A program made the position numbers and the translations under genes. The notes under the pieces are model-generated. The model was not told the DNA's origin and made no database searches. It worked only from the letters and a program-made list of their open reading frames with translations. From NCBI GenBank assembly GCA_965230015.1, contig CBDDKF010000002.1:744001-808000 (forward strand): a DNA stretch of 64,000 bases, read 5' to 3'. Positions within the stretch are counted from its first letter, which is position 1; each line of letters starts with the position of its first letter. This document shows positions 53,705-61,479 of this stretch, one piece after another. Source of the DNA: JABSQH01 sp965230015 (GTDB lineage Bacteria; Actinomycetota; Acidimicrobiia; Acidimicrobiales; Ilumatobacteraceae).

Positions 53705-55606
53705 TCAGCTGGCGAACACGTAGTCCACGACGTTCACCAGCGGGCCAGCGTCGTTGGCGTCGGGCGAAACCGCCGCCTGGCTGAGCTGTGAGGTGGTGCC
53801 GTAGAAGTTCGGCTTCTGGGTGAGCGGCAGCATGAACAGGCCCTGGACCGGGTCCTGCGTCAAGGTGGTGACGTAGGTGTCCAGGGTGTTGTAGCAGTCC
53901 GCACGCTCGGCGTCGTCGATCGTCGCGTCGCACTCGTCGGAGAGCGCATCGAAGTCGGCGTTCTGGAAGCCGTACGGGTTGTTGCCCGAGTCGCTCAGGT
54001 ACGAGGCGCTCTGGCCGCCAGGCCAGGGGCCGCCGACCCATGCGAACTGGGTGATGTCCCAGATGTCGCAGTTGCCTTCGGCGCCACCGGAACCGGAGCA
54101 GGCCAGCGCGTCGGCCGAGAACGGCACTTCGCTGAAGTAGGCCGCGCCCTCGACGTTGTCGATGACGATCTCGATGCCGGCGTCGGCGTACTGCGCCTGG
54201 ATGAGCTCCTGCTGGATCTCACGCAGACGGTTGCCGCCGGTCGTGCCGACCCGCAGCGAGAGCACACCGTCGTCGGGGTGCTCGTAGATGCCGTCACCGT
54301 TCTGGGCGTAGCCAACCGACTCGAGGGCGGCCTGGGCCGACTCGATGTCGCCCGCGCCGTAGCCCTGCTCACCAGCGTGGTCCACGTAGGTGCTCTGGTT
54401 CGACAGCCAGTACGTGTTGCCCAGGCCCTCGGCGGGGAGGTCCGGGAACAACGGGGTGTACAGGCCGGCCATGACCTCGCTCTTGTCCATCGCGAAGGCG
54501 AGGGCCTCACGCACCTCGGGCTTGGCGAGGTGCGTGTTGTTGAGGTTCAGGCCCCAGTGCTCGAACACCGGACCGGCCTGGCTGGCCACCGTGAACGAGT
54601 CGCTCGTGACGAGCGTCTCGAACTGCAGCTGCGGCTGGGTGAAGATCATCTGCGCCTCGCCGGCCTCGAGCGCCGCGATCTGGGCGTCGGTGTCGGTGAC
54701 CCAGTTGATCTGCACGCCGTCGACCGAGGCGATCTCGCCCTGGCGGACGACATCGGGGCTGACCGAGCCGGGGTACATGTCGTTGCGCACCAGGTTCATC
54801 TGGACGCCGCGCTCCCACGAGTCGAAGATCATCGGGCCGGTCGAGGGAACCACGTCGCCGCTGGCGAGCGTCCACTCGGGGAAGGCCTCGTTCATCTCTT
54901 GGGCTGCGGTCACCGGGTCGTCGGAGAACACGTGCGCCGGGAAGATGCGGTCGTACAGACCCTTCCAGCCGGCGAAGAACTCCGACCACGTGATGCTGAA
55001 CTCGGTGTCGCTGATCACGTCGACCGAGGTGACGGTGTTGAAGCCGGTGCGATCGCCGATGAGGTAGACGAAGTTGGGCTCGCCCTCGTCGGTCTCGCCG
55101 TCGGCCGCCATGATGGCGTTCTGGGTGAACGCAACGTCGTTCGAGGTGAACGGCGTGCCGTCGCTCCACACGAGTCCGTCACGCAACACGAAGTTGACCG
55201 TGACCGAACCGTCGTCGTTCTCGACGACTTCGCCCTCCTGAGCGAGCAGCTCAGGGGCGAATTCCGTCGTGGCGGTGATGGTGTACAAACCGTCGAGCAG
55301 CGCCTGCTGGATGTAGGACGTGATCGACAGGTTGTTGTTCGGATCGTCGAGGTGCATGTCGGGCGGCTCTTGCTCGTGCGCCCAGATCAGGGTGCCGCCT
55401 TCGCCGCCGGCAGCGGTGGTTTCCGAACCCCCGGAGTCTCCCCCTTCGGTGGTTGCGGTCGTGTCGTCGCCGCCGCTCTCAGCGGTGGTCGCCGTTGTGC
55501 CCTCGCCGCTGTCGCCGTCGTCATCGTCGCTACCGCAAGCGGCAGCAACGAGCGCGGCCGCAGCTGCGAGCGCGAGGAGCTTGGTGCTCCGTCGTGTGCT
55601 GTTCAC
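53705..55606 (-). CDS. Oligopeptide-type extracellular solute-binding lipoprotein (OppA/DppA-like)
   Basis: 633 residues from GTG 55606, preceded by AGGAGG at 8 nt; the frame further upstream is not coding. A signal peptide ends in the lipobox VAAAC, then an Asp/Gly/Thr-rich linker of about 60 residues. The SBP_bac_5 domain includes SITSYIQQALLDGLY, NFVLRDGLVWSDGTPFTSNDV and REALAFAMDKSEV. It delivers peptides or similar oligomers to the OppBC pore. First gene of a five-gene leftward operon (to 49334). Confidence 0.93.
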   Translation of the reverse strand: MNSTRRSTKLLALAAAAALVAAACGSDDDDGDSGEGTTATTAESGGDDTTATTEGGDSGGSETTAAGGEGGTLIWAHEQEPPDMHLDDPNNNLSITSYIQQALLDGLYTITATTEFAPELLAQEGEVVENDDGSVTVNFVLRDGLVWSDGTPFTSNDVAFTQNAIMAADGETDEGEPNFVYLIGDRTGFNTVTSVDVISDTEFSITWSEFFAGWKGLYDRIFPAHVFSDDPVTAAQEMNEAFPEWTLASGDVVPSTGPMIFDSWERGVQMNLVRNDMYPGSVSPDVVRQGEIASVDGVQINWVTDTDAQIAALEAGEAQMIFTQPQLQFETLVTSDSFTVASQAGPVFEHWGLNLNNTHLAKPEVREALAFAMDKSEVMAGLYTPLFPDLPAEGLGNTYWLSNQSTYVDHAGEQGYGAGDIESAQAALESVGYAQNGDGIYEHPDDGVLSLRVGTTGGNRLREIQQELIQAQYADAGIEIVIDNVEGAAYFSEVPFSADALACSGSGGAEGNCDIWDITQFAWVGGPWPGGQSASYLSDSGNNPYGFQNADFDALSDECDATIDDAERADCYNTLDTYVTTLTQDPVQGLFMLPLTQKPNFYGTTSQLSQAAVSPDANDAGPLVNVVDYVFAS

Positions 55607-55859
55607 GTAGTTGTCCTCCTGGATGGAATACCTGTGTACGGGAGTGCGGTTGCACCATGGGAACCGCCCGCGCCGAAGCGCGGCGTTCAACCATGGGGCG
55701 GCCGTGATCCCTCCCGTGGTGAATCAGGGGTGCGAAGACCCTAGCAGTGCGCTTGTGACGAGAAACAGGCGCGCCCTGTTTCAGCTGTGTGAAATCACCC
55801 GGTGTGGCACACCCGGTGTCAACTGCTCTGTCAGGCGGCGCGGCGTGAACGGAGGCGTC
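55607..55859. promoter_or_regulatory. 253-bp leader/promoter region of the ABC operon
   Basis: Between tpiA and the binding-protein gene. It holds an 8-bp inverted repeat GAAACAGG/CCTGTTTC with a 5-nt loop (55762-55782), a palindrome GGTGTG-G-CACACC (55801-55813) and a direct repeat CACCCGGTG at 55796 and 55810. Either a terminator of the glycolytic operon or operators for the transporter. No riboswitch fold is recognisable. Confidence 0.45.
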
Positions 55860-56645
55860 TCAGCGGGCCGCAGCTGCGAATTCGACGATGCGGGCGAAGT
55901 CCTCAGGATGCAGGCTGGCCCCGCCGACGAGCGCGCCGTCGATGTCGGGTTGGCCCATCAGCTCTTCGGCGTTGCCGGGCTTGACCGAGCCGCCGTACTG
56001 GATACGGATCGCCGCTGCCGTGTCGGCGTCGGCCAGCTCGGCCACCCGCCCGCGAATCGAGGCGCACACCGCCTGTGCATCGGCGGCGGTGGCATTGACA
56101 CCGGTGCCGATCGCCCAGATCGGCTCGTAGGCGATGACGATCTTGGCGATCTGCTCGGGCGACCGGTCGGTGAACGCTGCGGTGACCTGCCCGAGCACCT
56201 TGGCCTCGGTGTCACCCGACTCGCGTTCGATCAACGACTCGCCCACGCACACGATCGGCGTCATGTCGTACTTCATGATCGCGCCGACCTTGCGATGCAC
56301 CATGTCGTCCGTTTCGCCGAACAATTCTCGGCGCTCGCTGTGCCCAACGATCACGTAGCGCACGTTGAGCTTCTCGAGAAACGCCGGCGACACCTCGCCG
56401 GTGAACGCACCCGCATCTTCGAAGTGGCAGTGCTGCGCGCCCAGGGCGAAGTCGAATTCCTCGCTCTCGATCACCGTCTGCACCGAGCGCAGGTCGGTAA
56501 ACGGTGGATGCACGCTCACCTCGACGCTCTCGTAGACCTCTTTGGGCGTCACGTAGTGCAGCTTCTGCACCGTCTGGATCGCCTCGAAGTGGTTGAGATA
56601 CATCTTCCAGTTGCCGGAAATCAACGGTGTACGTGCGCTCATCAT
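55860..56645 (-). CDS. tpiA: Triose-phosphate isomerase
   Basis: 261 residues. Catalytic Lys14 (SGNWKMYLN), His102 (IVGHSERRELFGE) and Glu174 (IAYEPIWAIGTG), with the C-terminal phosphate loop YGGSVKPGN and GALVGGASL. It interconverts glyceraldehyde 3-phosphate and dihydroxyacetone phosphate. The ATG overlaps the pgk stop (ATGA); the second ATG at 56642 is an equal alternative. Third gene of the gap-pgk-tpiA operon. Confidence 0.96.
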   Translation of the reverse strand: MMSARTPLISGNWKMYLNHFEAIQTVQKLHYVTPKEVYESVEVSVHPPFTDLRSVQTVIESEEFDFALGAQHCHFEDAGAFTGEVSPAFLEKLNVRYVIVGHSERRELFGETDDMVHRKVGAIMKYDMTPIVCVGESLIERESGDTEAKVLGQVTAAFTDRSPEQIAKIVIAYEPIWAIGTGVNATAADAQAVCASIRGRVAELADADTAAAIRIQYGGSVKPGNAEELMGQPDIDGALVGGASLHPEDFARIVEFAAAAR

Positions 56646-57775
56646 GAACCCCTCAATGCTTCGAGCCCAGGCAGGTCGCCGTGTTCGAGCAGCTCGAGGC
56701 TCGCTCCCCCACCCGTCGATACGTGGTCGACGTCGTGATCGAAGCCGAACTGGGCCAGTGCGGCGGCCGAGTCGCCGCCGCCGACGACGGTGAATGCCTT
56801 CGTTTCGGCCATCGCCTCGGCGATGGTGCGCGTCCCGGCAGCGAATCGCTCGTCTTCGAACATGCCCATCGGGCCGTTCCAGAACACGGTGCGGGCATCC
56901 ATGATCACGTCGGTGAACGCCGCTGCGGTTCCGGGCCCGACATCGAACCCCTTACATCCGTCGGGCAGCTGGGTACCAAAGGTGGCGAACTCACCGCGCG
57001 GATCGACCCCGGTGATGTCCTCCGGCAGGTGGATGGTGGGGCCGTCGCTCGCCGATCGCGCCAGCAGGCGCGCGCACGTGTCGACCATGTCGGGTTCGAA
57101 CAGCGAATCTCCGATCGACTTGCCCTGCGCGGCGAAGAACGTGAAGCACATCGCCCCGCCGATCACGAGCGAGTCGACCACGCTCATCAGCGCCTCGACC
57201 ACACCGAGCTTGTCGGAGATCTTCGCCCCGCCGAGCACGGCGACGAACGGCCGCTTCGGCTTCTCCCGCATGCCGAGCAACACCTCGACCTCGCGCTCGA
57301 GCAAGCGACCCATCGCGGCAGGCACGTGTTTGGGCGGTCCGACGATCGACGCGTGGGCCCGGTGCGAGGCGCCGAACGCATCGTTGACGTAGCCGTCGAC
57401 CCCATCGACCAGCTGCGCCACGAAGGCGTCGTCGTTGCCGGTTTCACCGGGGTCGAATCGCAGGTTCTCCAACACTTCGACGGCCGGCGCCAGCTCGGCG
57501 AGCCGCGCCCGCACGGGGTCGATCGAGTACCGGGGGTCGGGCGCACCCTTCGGTCGGCCGAGGTGGCTTCCCGCCACCACGGTGGCCCCGCGGTCGACCA
57601 GCCATTCGATGGTCGGCAGCGCCGAGCGGATCCGAAAGTCGTCGGTGATCGACGGCGGCGATGCGTCCTGGTCGAGCGGCACGTTGAAGTCGGCGCGTAC
57701 GAACACGCGCTTGCCGTCGAGATCGCCGAGCCGAGCTTCGAGATCCTCCAAACGAGGAATCGCCGCGTCGGTCAT
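56642..57775 (-). CDS. pgk: Phosphoglycerate kinase
   Basis: 377 residues, about the usual length. RADFNVPLD near residue 25, HLGRPKG, the ADP/phosphate region VLGGAKISDKL, and the C-terminal nucleotide site FWNGPMGMFE and VGGGDSAAAL. ATG 57775 lies 2 nt after the gap stop. It makes ATP from 1,3-bisphosphoglycerate. Confidence 0.96.
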   Translation of the reverse strand: MTDAAIPRLEDLEARLGDLDGKRVFVRADFNVPLDQDASPPSITDDFRIRSALPTIEWLVDRGATVVAGSHLGRPKGAPDPRYSIDPVRARLAELAPAVEVLENLRFDPGETGNDDAFVAQLVDGVDGYVNDAFGASHRAHASIVGPPKHVPAAMGRLLEREVEVLLGMREKPKRPFVAVLGGAKISDKLGVVEALMSVVDSLVIGGAMCFTFFAAQGKSIGDSLFEPDMVDTCARLLARSASDGPTIHLPEDITGVDPRGEFATFGTQLPDGCKGFDVGPGTAAAFTDVIMDARTVFWNGPMGMFEDERFAAGTRTIAEAMAETKAFTVVGGGDSAAALAQFGFDHDVDHVSTGGGASLELLEHGDLPGLEALRGS

Positions 57776-57777
57776 CC

Positions 57778-58788
57778 TCAGCGCTTCACTTTGGGGCCGA
57801 CGAACAAGGTCATGTCGACGAGACGGCACGAGTAACCCCACTCGTTGTCGTACCAGCCGTTGACCTTGACCATCTTGCCCATGCTCATCGTGAGGCCGGA
57901 GTCGAAGATGCACGAGTGCTCGTCGGTCACGATGTCGCTCGACACGAGCGGCTCCTCGCTGTACCGCAGCACACCCTTCAGGCTCTTCTTCGCGGCGGCA
58001 GCAAAGGCTGCGTTGATGTCCTCGACCGACGCCTTACGCCGCAGGTTCGCGGTGAAGTCGGTGAGCGAACCCGTGGGAATCGGTACCCGCAAGGCGGTGC
58101 CGTCGAGCTTGCCCTTCATCGACTCCATCACCAGCGATGTCGCCCGGGCTGCACCGGTGGAGGTCGGGGTGATGTTGATCGCCGCAGCGCGCGCTCGTCG
58201 CAGGTCCTTGTGCGGACCATCGACGAGCGCCTGGTCGCCGGTGTAGGCGTGAATCGTGGTCATCATTCCGTTGACCACACCGAACTCGTCGTCGAGCACC
58301 TTCACCATCGGCACGAAGCAGTTCGTGGTGCAGCTGGCGTTGGAGATCACCTTGTGCTGCGACGGCTTGAAGTCCTTGTGGTTCACGCCGTACACGAACG
58401 TCGCGTCGGCACCTGACGACGGCGCCGACACCATCACCAGTGGCGCGCCGGCATCGAGGTGCGCAGCTGCTGCGTCGCGCGACGTGAAGATGCCGGTCGA
58501 CTCGATCACCACGTCGACGCCCAACTCACCCCACGGGAGCTGCGCCGGATCGCGCTCGCTGAGCACGCGCAACGTTTCGTTGCCGACTTTGATGCCGGTC
58601 TTGGTGGCCGTGATCTTGTCCGGCAAGGTGCCCAGCACCGAGTCGTACTTGAGGAGGTGAGCCATCGTGTCGAGCGAGCCGAGGTCGTTGACCGCGACGA
58701 AGTCGATGTCGGCGTTGCGGGCGCGGGCGGCGCGGAAGAAGTTCCGGCCGATCCGACCGAAGCCGTTGATCCCGACCTTGATCGTCAT
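57778..58788 (-). CDS. gap: Glyceraldehyde-3-phosphate dehydrogenase, type I
   Basis: 336 residues. KVGINGFGRIGRN NAD motif; VAVNDL (Asp35) implies NAD preference; active Cys153 in SNASCTTNC; NPTSTGAARAT-type phosphate site; WYDNEWGYSCR near the C-terminus. First gene of the gap-pgk-tpiA operon; 132 nt lie between it and rapZ. Confidence 0.97.
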   Translation of the reverse strand: MTIKVGINGFGRIGRNFFRAARARNADIDFVAVNDLGSLDTMAHLLKYDSVLGTLPDKITATKTGIKVGNETLRVLSERDPAQLPWGELGVDVVIESTGIFTSRDAAAAHLDAGAPLVMVSAPSSGADATFVYGVNHKDFKPSQHKVISNASCTTNCFVPMVKVLDDEFGVVNGMMTTIHAYTGDQALVDGPHKDLRRARAAAINITPTSTGAARATSLVMESMKGKLDGTALRVPIPTGSLTDFTANLRRKASVEDINAAFAAAAKKSLKGVLRYSEEPLVSSDIVTDEHSCIFDSGLTMSMGKMVKVNGWYDNEWGYSCRLVDMTLFVGPKVKR

Positions 58789-58920
58789 TGTGGGGACATC
58801 CCTTCACTGGAGTTGGTAACAGGCCAGAACGAACCGCGGTGGCGGTGCGCCGATGATGGCCAACGAGGCGACTGTAGTCAGCTCCTCACCCGCTGTGCCC
58901 AGGTACTTCGTCCGTTTTCC

Positions 58921-59766
58921 TTACCGAGACACGTCGCGATGCGCGACGCGTACGGCGACCCCGCGTGTGCGCAGCCGTGCAGCGATCTCCTCGGCCACGG
59001 CGACCGACCGATGACGGCCGCCGGTGCAGCCGATCGCGACGGTCAGGTAGCTCCGGCCTTCGGCTGCGTACTGCGGTAGCAGCGGGCCGATGAGCGCGTC
59101 GAGTCCTTCGATGAACTCCGACGCCGCTGCGGTCTCCAGTACGTGGTCGCGCACCTTCGGGTCGTGGCCGGTCAGCGGCCGCAACTCGTCGTCCCAATGC
59201 GGATTGGGCAGGAAGCGCACGTCCATCACGATGTCGGCATCGAGCGGAAGTCCGTGCTTGAACCCGAAGCTCTCCACCGACACCTGCAGCCGGGAACCGC
59301 GCGAGCCGTCGAAGGCGCCGACCACCCGCTGCTTGAGCTGGTGCACGTTCAGGTCGGTGGTGTCGATCACCAAGTCGGCGGCGCCGCGCACCGGGTCGAG
59401 GCGCTCCCGCTCGAGTTCAATCGACTCGACGAGCCCGTCGGCCTCGTCGGCCAGCGGGTGCCGGCGACGGGTGGCGTCGTAGCGCCGCACGAGCTCGGCG
59501 GTGCTCGCATCGAGGAACAGCACGGTCACCTGGTGGCCCGCCGCACGTAGCTCGCCAACTCTGGTGAGTACCGCTTCGTGTTGTCGTCCCGCCACGAGCG
59601 CAAGCCGATCGATGTCGCTACTCGGCTTCGCTGCCAGGTCGACGATCGTGCCGATCAGGGTGGTCGGGAGATTGTCGACCACGTACCAGCCGAGGTCTTC
59701 GAGCACGTCGGCCACGCCGGAACGCCCGGCACCGGACAACCCGGTGATCAGGACGATGTCGGCCAC
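58921..59766 (-). CDS. rapZ: RapZ family nucleotide-binding protein
   Basis: 281 residues. N-terminal P-loop is GLSGAGRS (Arg in place of the Walker Lys, as in mycobacterial Rv1421), then DLGWYVVDNLP and VDTTDLNVHQLKQR; C-terminal RapZ domain IGCTGGRHRSVAVAEEIA with the Cys-Thr-Gly-Gly-x-H site. The family binds RNA or UDP-GlcNAc/GTP and regulates amino-sugar metabolism or cell division. The genes that normally follow (yvcK, whiA) are absent. Confidence 0.92.
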   Translation of the reverse strand: MADIVLITGLSGAGRSGVADVLEDLGWYVVDNLPTTLIGTIVDLAAKPSSDIDRLALVAGRQHEAVLTRVGELRAAGHQVTVLFLDASTAELVRRYDATRRRHPLADEADGLVESIELERERLDPVRGAADLVIDTTDLNVHQLKQRVVGAFDGSRGSRLQVSVESFGFKHGLPLDADIVMDVRFLPNPHWDDELRPLTGHDPKVRDHVLETAAASEFIEGLDALIGPLLPQYAAEGRSYLTVAIGCTGGRHRSVAVAEEIAARLRTRGVAVRVAHRDVSR

Positions 59767-59791
59767 GTCGCCACCCTAACGATCCCGGACT

Positions 59792-60502
59792 TCACGTGCG
59801 CCGGGACCGGAGATACATCAGGCGTGGGTAGGCCGCCGCCTCGCCATCGGGGCCAGAGAATGCGTCCGTGGGCGCCGGCTCGATCATTCGCTCCAGCACG
59901 AAGCCGTGCTCGGCGAGTGCGTTCACGTACCTGCTCAGGGGACGGTGGACGAAACGGACGTACACGCCGCGCTCGACCTGTTCGACCCCGTCCGACTCGA
60001 CTAGATACGGGCCGAGCCGCCAGTACCGCTCGGGCGGATCGATGGTGTGATCGTCGATCAGACCGCTCCCCGGGGTCTGGATGATCGGATGGTTGAGAAA
60101 CAACGCGAACCGCCCGCCGACGCGCGTCACCCTGGCGATCTCGGATATCGCCGCATCGAGATCATCGATGTGTTCGAGGACGAGACACACCAGCGCGGCG
60201 TCGACACTCCCCGACGCGATGGGCAGCGATTCGGCGAGCGCGCACACCGCATCGCCGCCGCGCTGTGCGGCGGTGGTGGCCAGCTGCATCGTCGGGTCGA
60301 TACCGATCACGCATGCGCCGTGCGCCGCCGCGAGGGCCCGGCCGAGCTGTCCTTCTCCGGCGCCGACATCGACGACCCGTTCGTACCCGGCGAGCTCCGA
60401 CACGGCGAGCGGGATGATCTGATCGAGGTAGTCGGCGTCGGATCCATCGGCGAACCGGTCGACCCACCATGCGGCGTGTTGGTCCCACCCGGCATCGGCC
60501 AC
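59792..60502 (-). CDS. Class I SAM-dependent methyltransferase
   Basis: 236 residues from a GTG. Motif I VVDVGAGEGQLGRALA (about 40-55), CVIGIDPTMQL, LVCLVLEHIDDLDAAI, and the post-motif GRFALFLNHP. The fold is ubiE-like; the substrate is unknown. Its start is 35 nt from the divergent F420-type monooxygenase gene. It lies within the uvrC-rapZ interval, where no such gene is usual. Confidence 0.87.
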   Translation of the reverse strand: MADAGWDQHAAWWVDRFADGSDADYLDQIIPLAVSELAGYERVVDVGAGEGQLGRALAAAHGACVIGIDPTMQLATTAAQRGGDAVCALAESLPIASGSVDAALVCLVLEHIDDLDAAISEIARVTRVGGRFALFLNHPIIQTPGSGLIDDHTIDPPERYWRLGPYLVESDGVEQVERGVYVRFVHRPLSRYVNALAEHGFVLERMIEPAPTDAFSGPDGEAAAYPRLMYLRSRRT

Positions 60503-60537
60503 GGCGGCAGGCTAGGCGCCGCGGTACGGTCCGTTGC
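60503..60537. promoter_or_regulatory. Compact divergent promoter with two leaderless-type -10 elements
   Basis: TACGGT (60525-60530) ends 7 nt before the GTG at 60538, and TAGCCT on the minus strand ends 6-7 nt before the GTG at 60502. The TANNNT -10 elements next to GTG codons and the lack of any ribosome binding site suggest both transcripts are leaderless. Confidence 0.45.
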
Positions 60538-61449
60538 GTGAAGTTCTCTGTGTGGACCAATCCCTCGCACCCGATGGGCGAGACGCTCGACCTGGCGCGA
60601 TTCGCCGACAGCCACGGCTGGCATTGCATGTGGTACGCCGATCACTACATGCCCAACACCGGGTCGACCGATGCTCCGACGGGCGCTGTCCACGAGTGTT
60701 GGTCGGTCGTTCCCGCACTCGCCGCGGTCACCGAGCGCATCCGCCTGGGCACGTTGGTGGCCCCGACAACCTTCCATCATCCATCGCTCCTGGCCAACCG
60801 GGCAGCGACGATCGACCACTTGTCGAACGGCCGCTTCGTGTTGGGCCTCGGTGCCGGATGGCAGATCAACGAGCACGCGGCCTACGGCGTGGAGTTGCCG
60901 GAGCCCAAGCCGCGCGTCGACCGCTTCGCCGAGGCGATCGAGATCATCCGCTCGCTGCTCACCGAGGAACGCACCACCTTCGATGGCGAGCACTTCCAGT
61001 TCACCGATGCGCCGTGCGACCCCAAGCCGGTGCAGTCGCCGCTGCCCATCCTGGTCGGCAGCGCCGGCCCGCGGATGTTGCGGTTGCTGTGCCGGTTCGC
61101 CGACGAGTGGAACGCGTGGGGCAACCCGACGCTGGTCGGGCAGGGCGTCGAGAAGCTCGAAGCGGCGTGCGCCTCAACCGGCCGCGACCCGGCGTCGATC
61201 CGACGCACATGTCAAGCGATGGTCTTCCTCTCCGACGACGATGGGCTGATCAAGAACATCCGCGAGAGCGACATGGACGAGCGGTCGATCGTCGGACCCG
61301 CGAGCCAGCTGGTCGAGGAGATCGGCAAGTACGCCGACCTCGGCATCGACGAGTTCATCGTGCCCGACTTCACCTTCGGCGGCAGCCTCGACGAACGCCT
61401 CGACCAGTACCGCCTGTTCCAGGCCGAAGTGGTCAGCCACTTCGTATAG
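60538..61449 (+). CDS. LLM-class (F420-dependent) oxidoreductase
   Basis: 303 residues from GTG 60538. Bacterial luciferase-like TIM barrel: LARFADSHGWHCMWYADHY, ERIRLGTLVAPTTFHHPSLLANRAATIDHLSNGRFVLGLGAGW, PILVGSAGPRMLRL and the C-terminal EEIGKYADLGIDEFIVPDF. The family uses F420 or FMN. It acts on an unknown small molecule; related enzymes include F420-dependent glucose-6-phosphate dehydrogenase and alkanal monooxygenases. Confidence 0.9.
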   Translation: MKFSVWTNPSHPMGETLDLARFADSHGWHCMWYADHYMPNTGSTDAPTGAVHECWSVVPALAAVTERIRLGTLVAPTTFHHPSLLANRAATIDHLSNGRFVLGLGAGWQINEHAAYGVELPEPKPRVDRFAEAIEIIRSLLTEERTTFDGEHFQFTDAPCDPKPVQSPLPILVGSAGPRMLRLLCRFADEWNAWGNPTLVGQGVEKLEAACASTGRDPASIRRTCQAMVFLSDDDGLIKNIRESDMDERSIVGPASQLVEEIGKYADLGIDEFIVPDFTFGGSLDERLDQYRLFQAEVVSHFV

Positions 61450-61469
61450 ATACGTCGTCAGCCACTTCG
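61432..61469. repeat. 13-bp direct repeat at a gene end
   Basis: GTCAGCCACTTCG occurs at 61432-61444 and again at 61457-61469, 25 bp apart, spanning the LLM-gene stop. CGTAT-AG-ATACG lies between them (61443-61454). Probably a local duplication. Confidence 0.5.
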
Positions 61470-61479
61470 CCTCGACGCG

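Noticed and set aside
55607..55859. Possible riboswitch before the peptide-transporter operon
   Set aside because: Only simple hairpins are seen; no conserved core of a known riboswitch class could be recognised.
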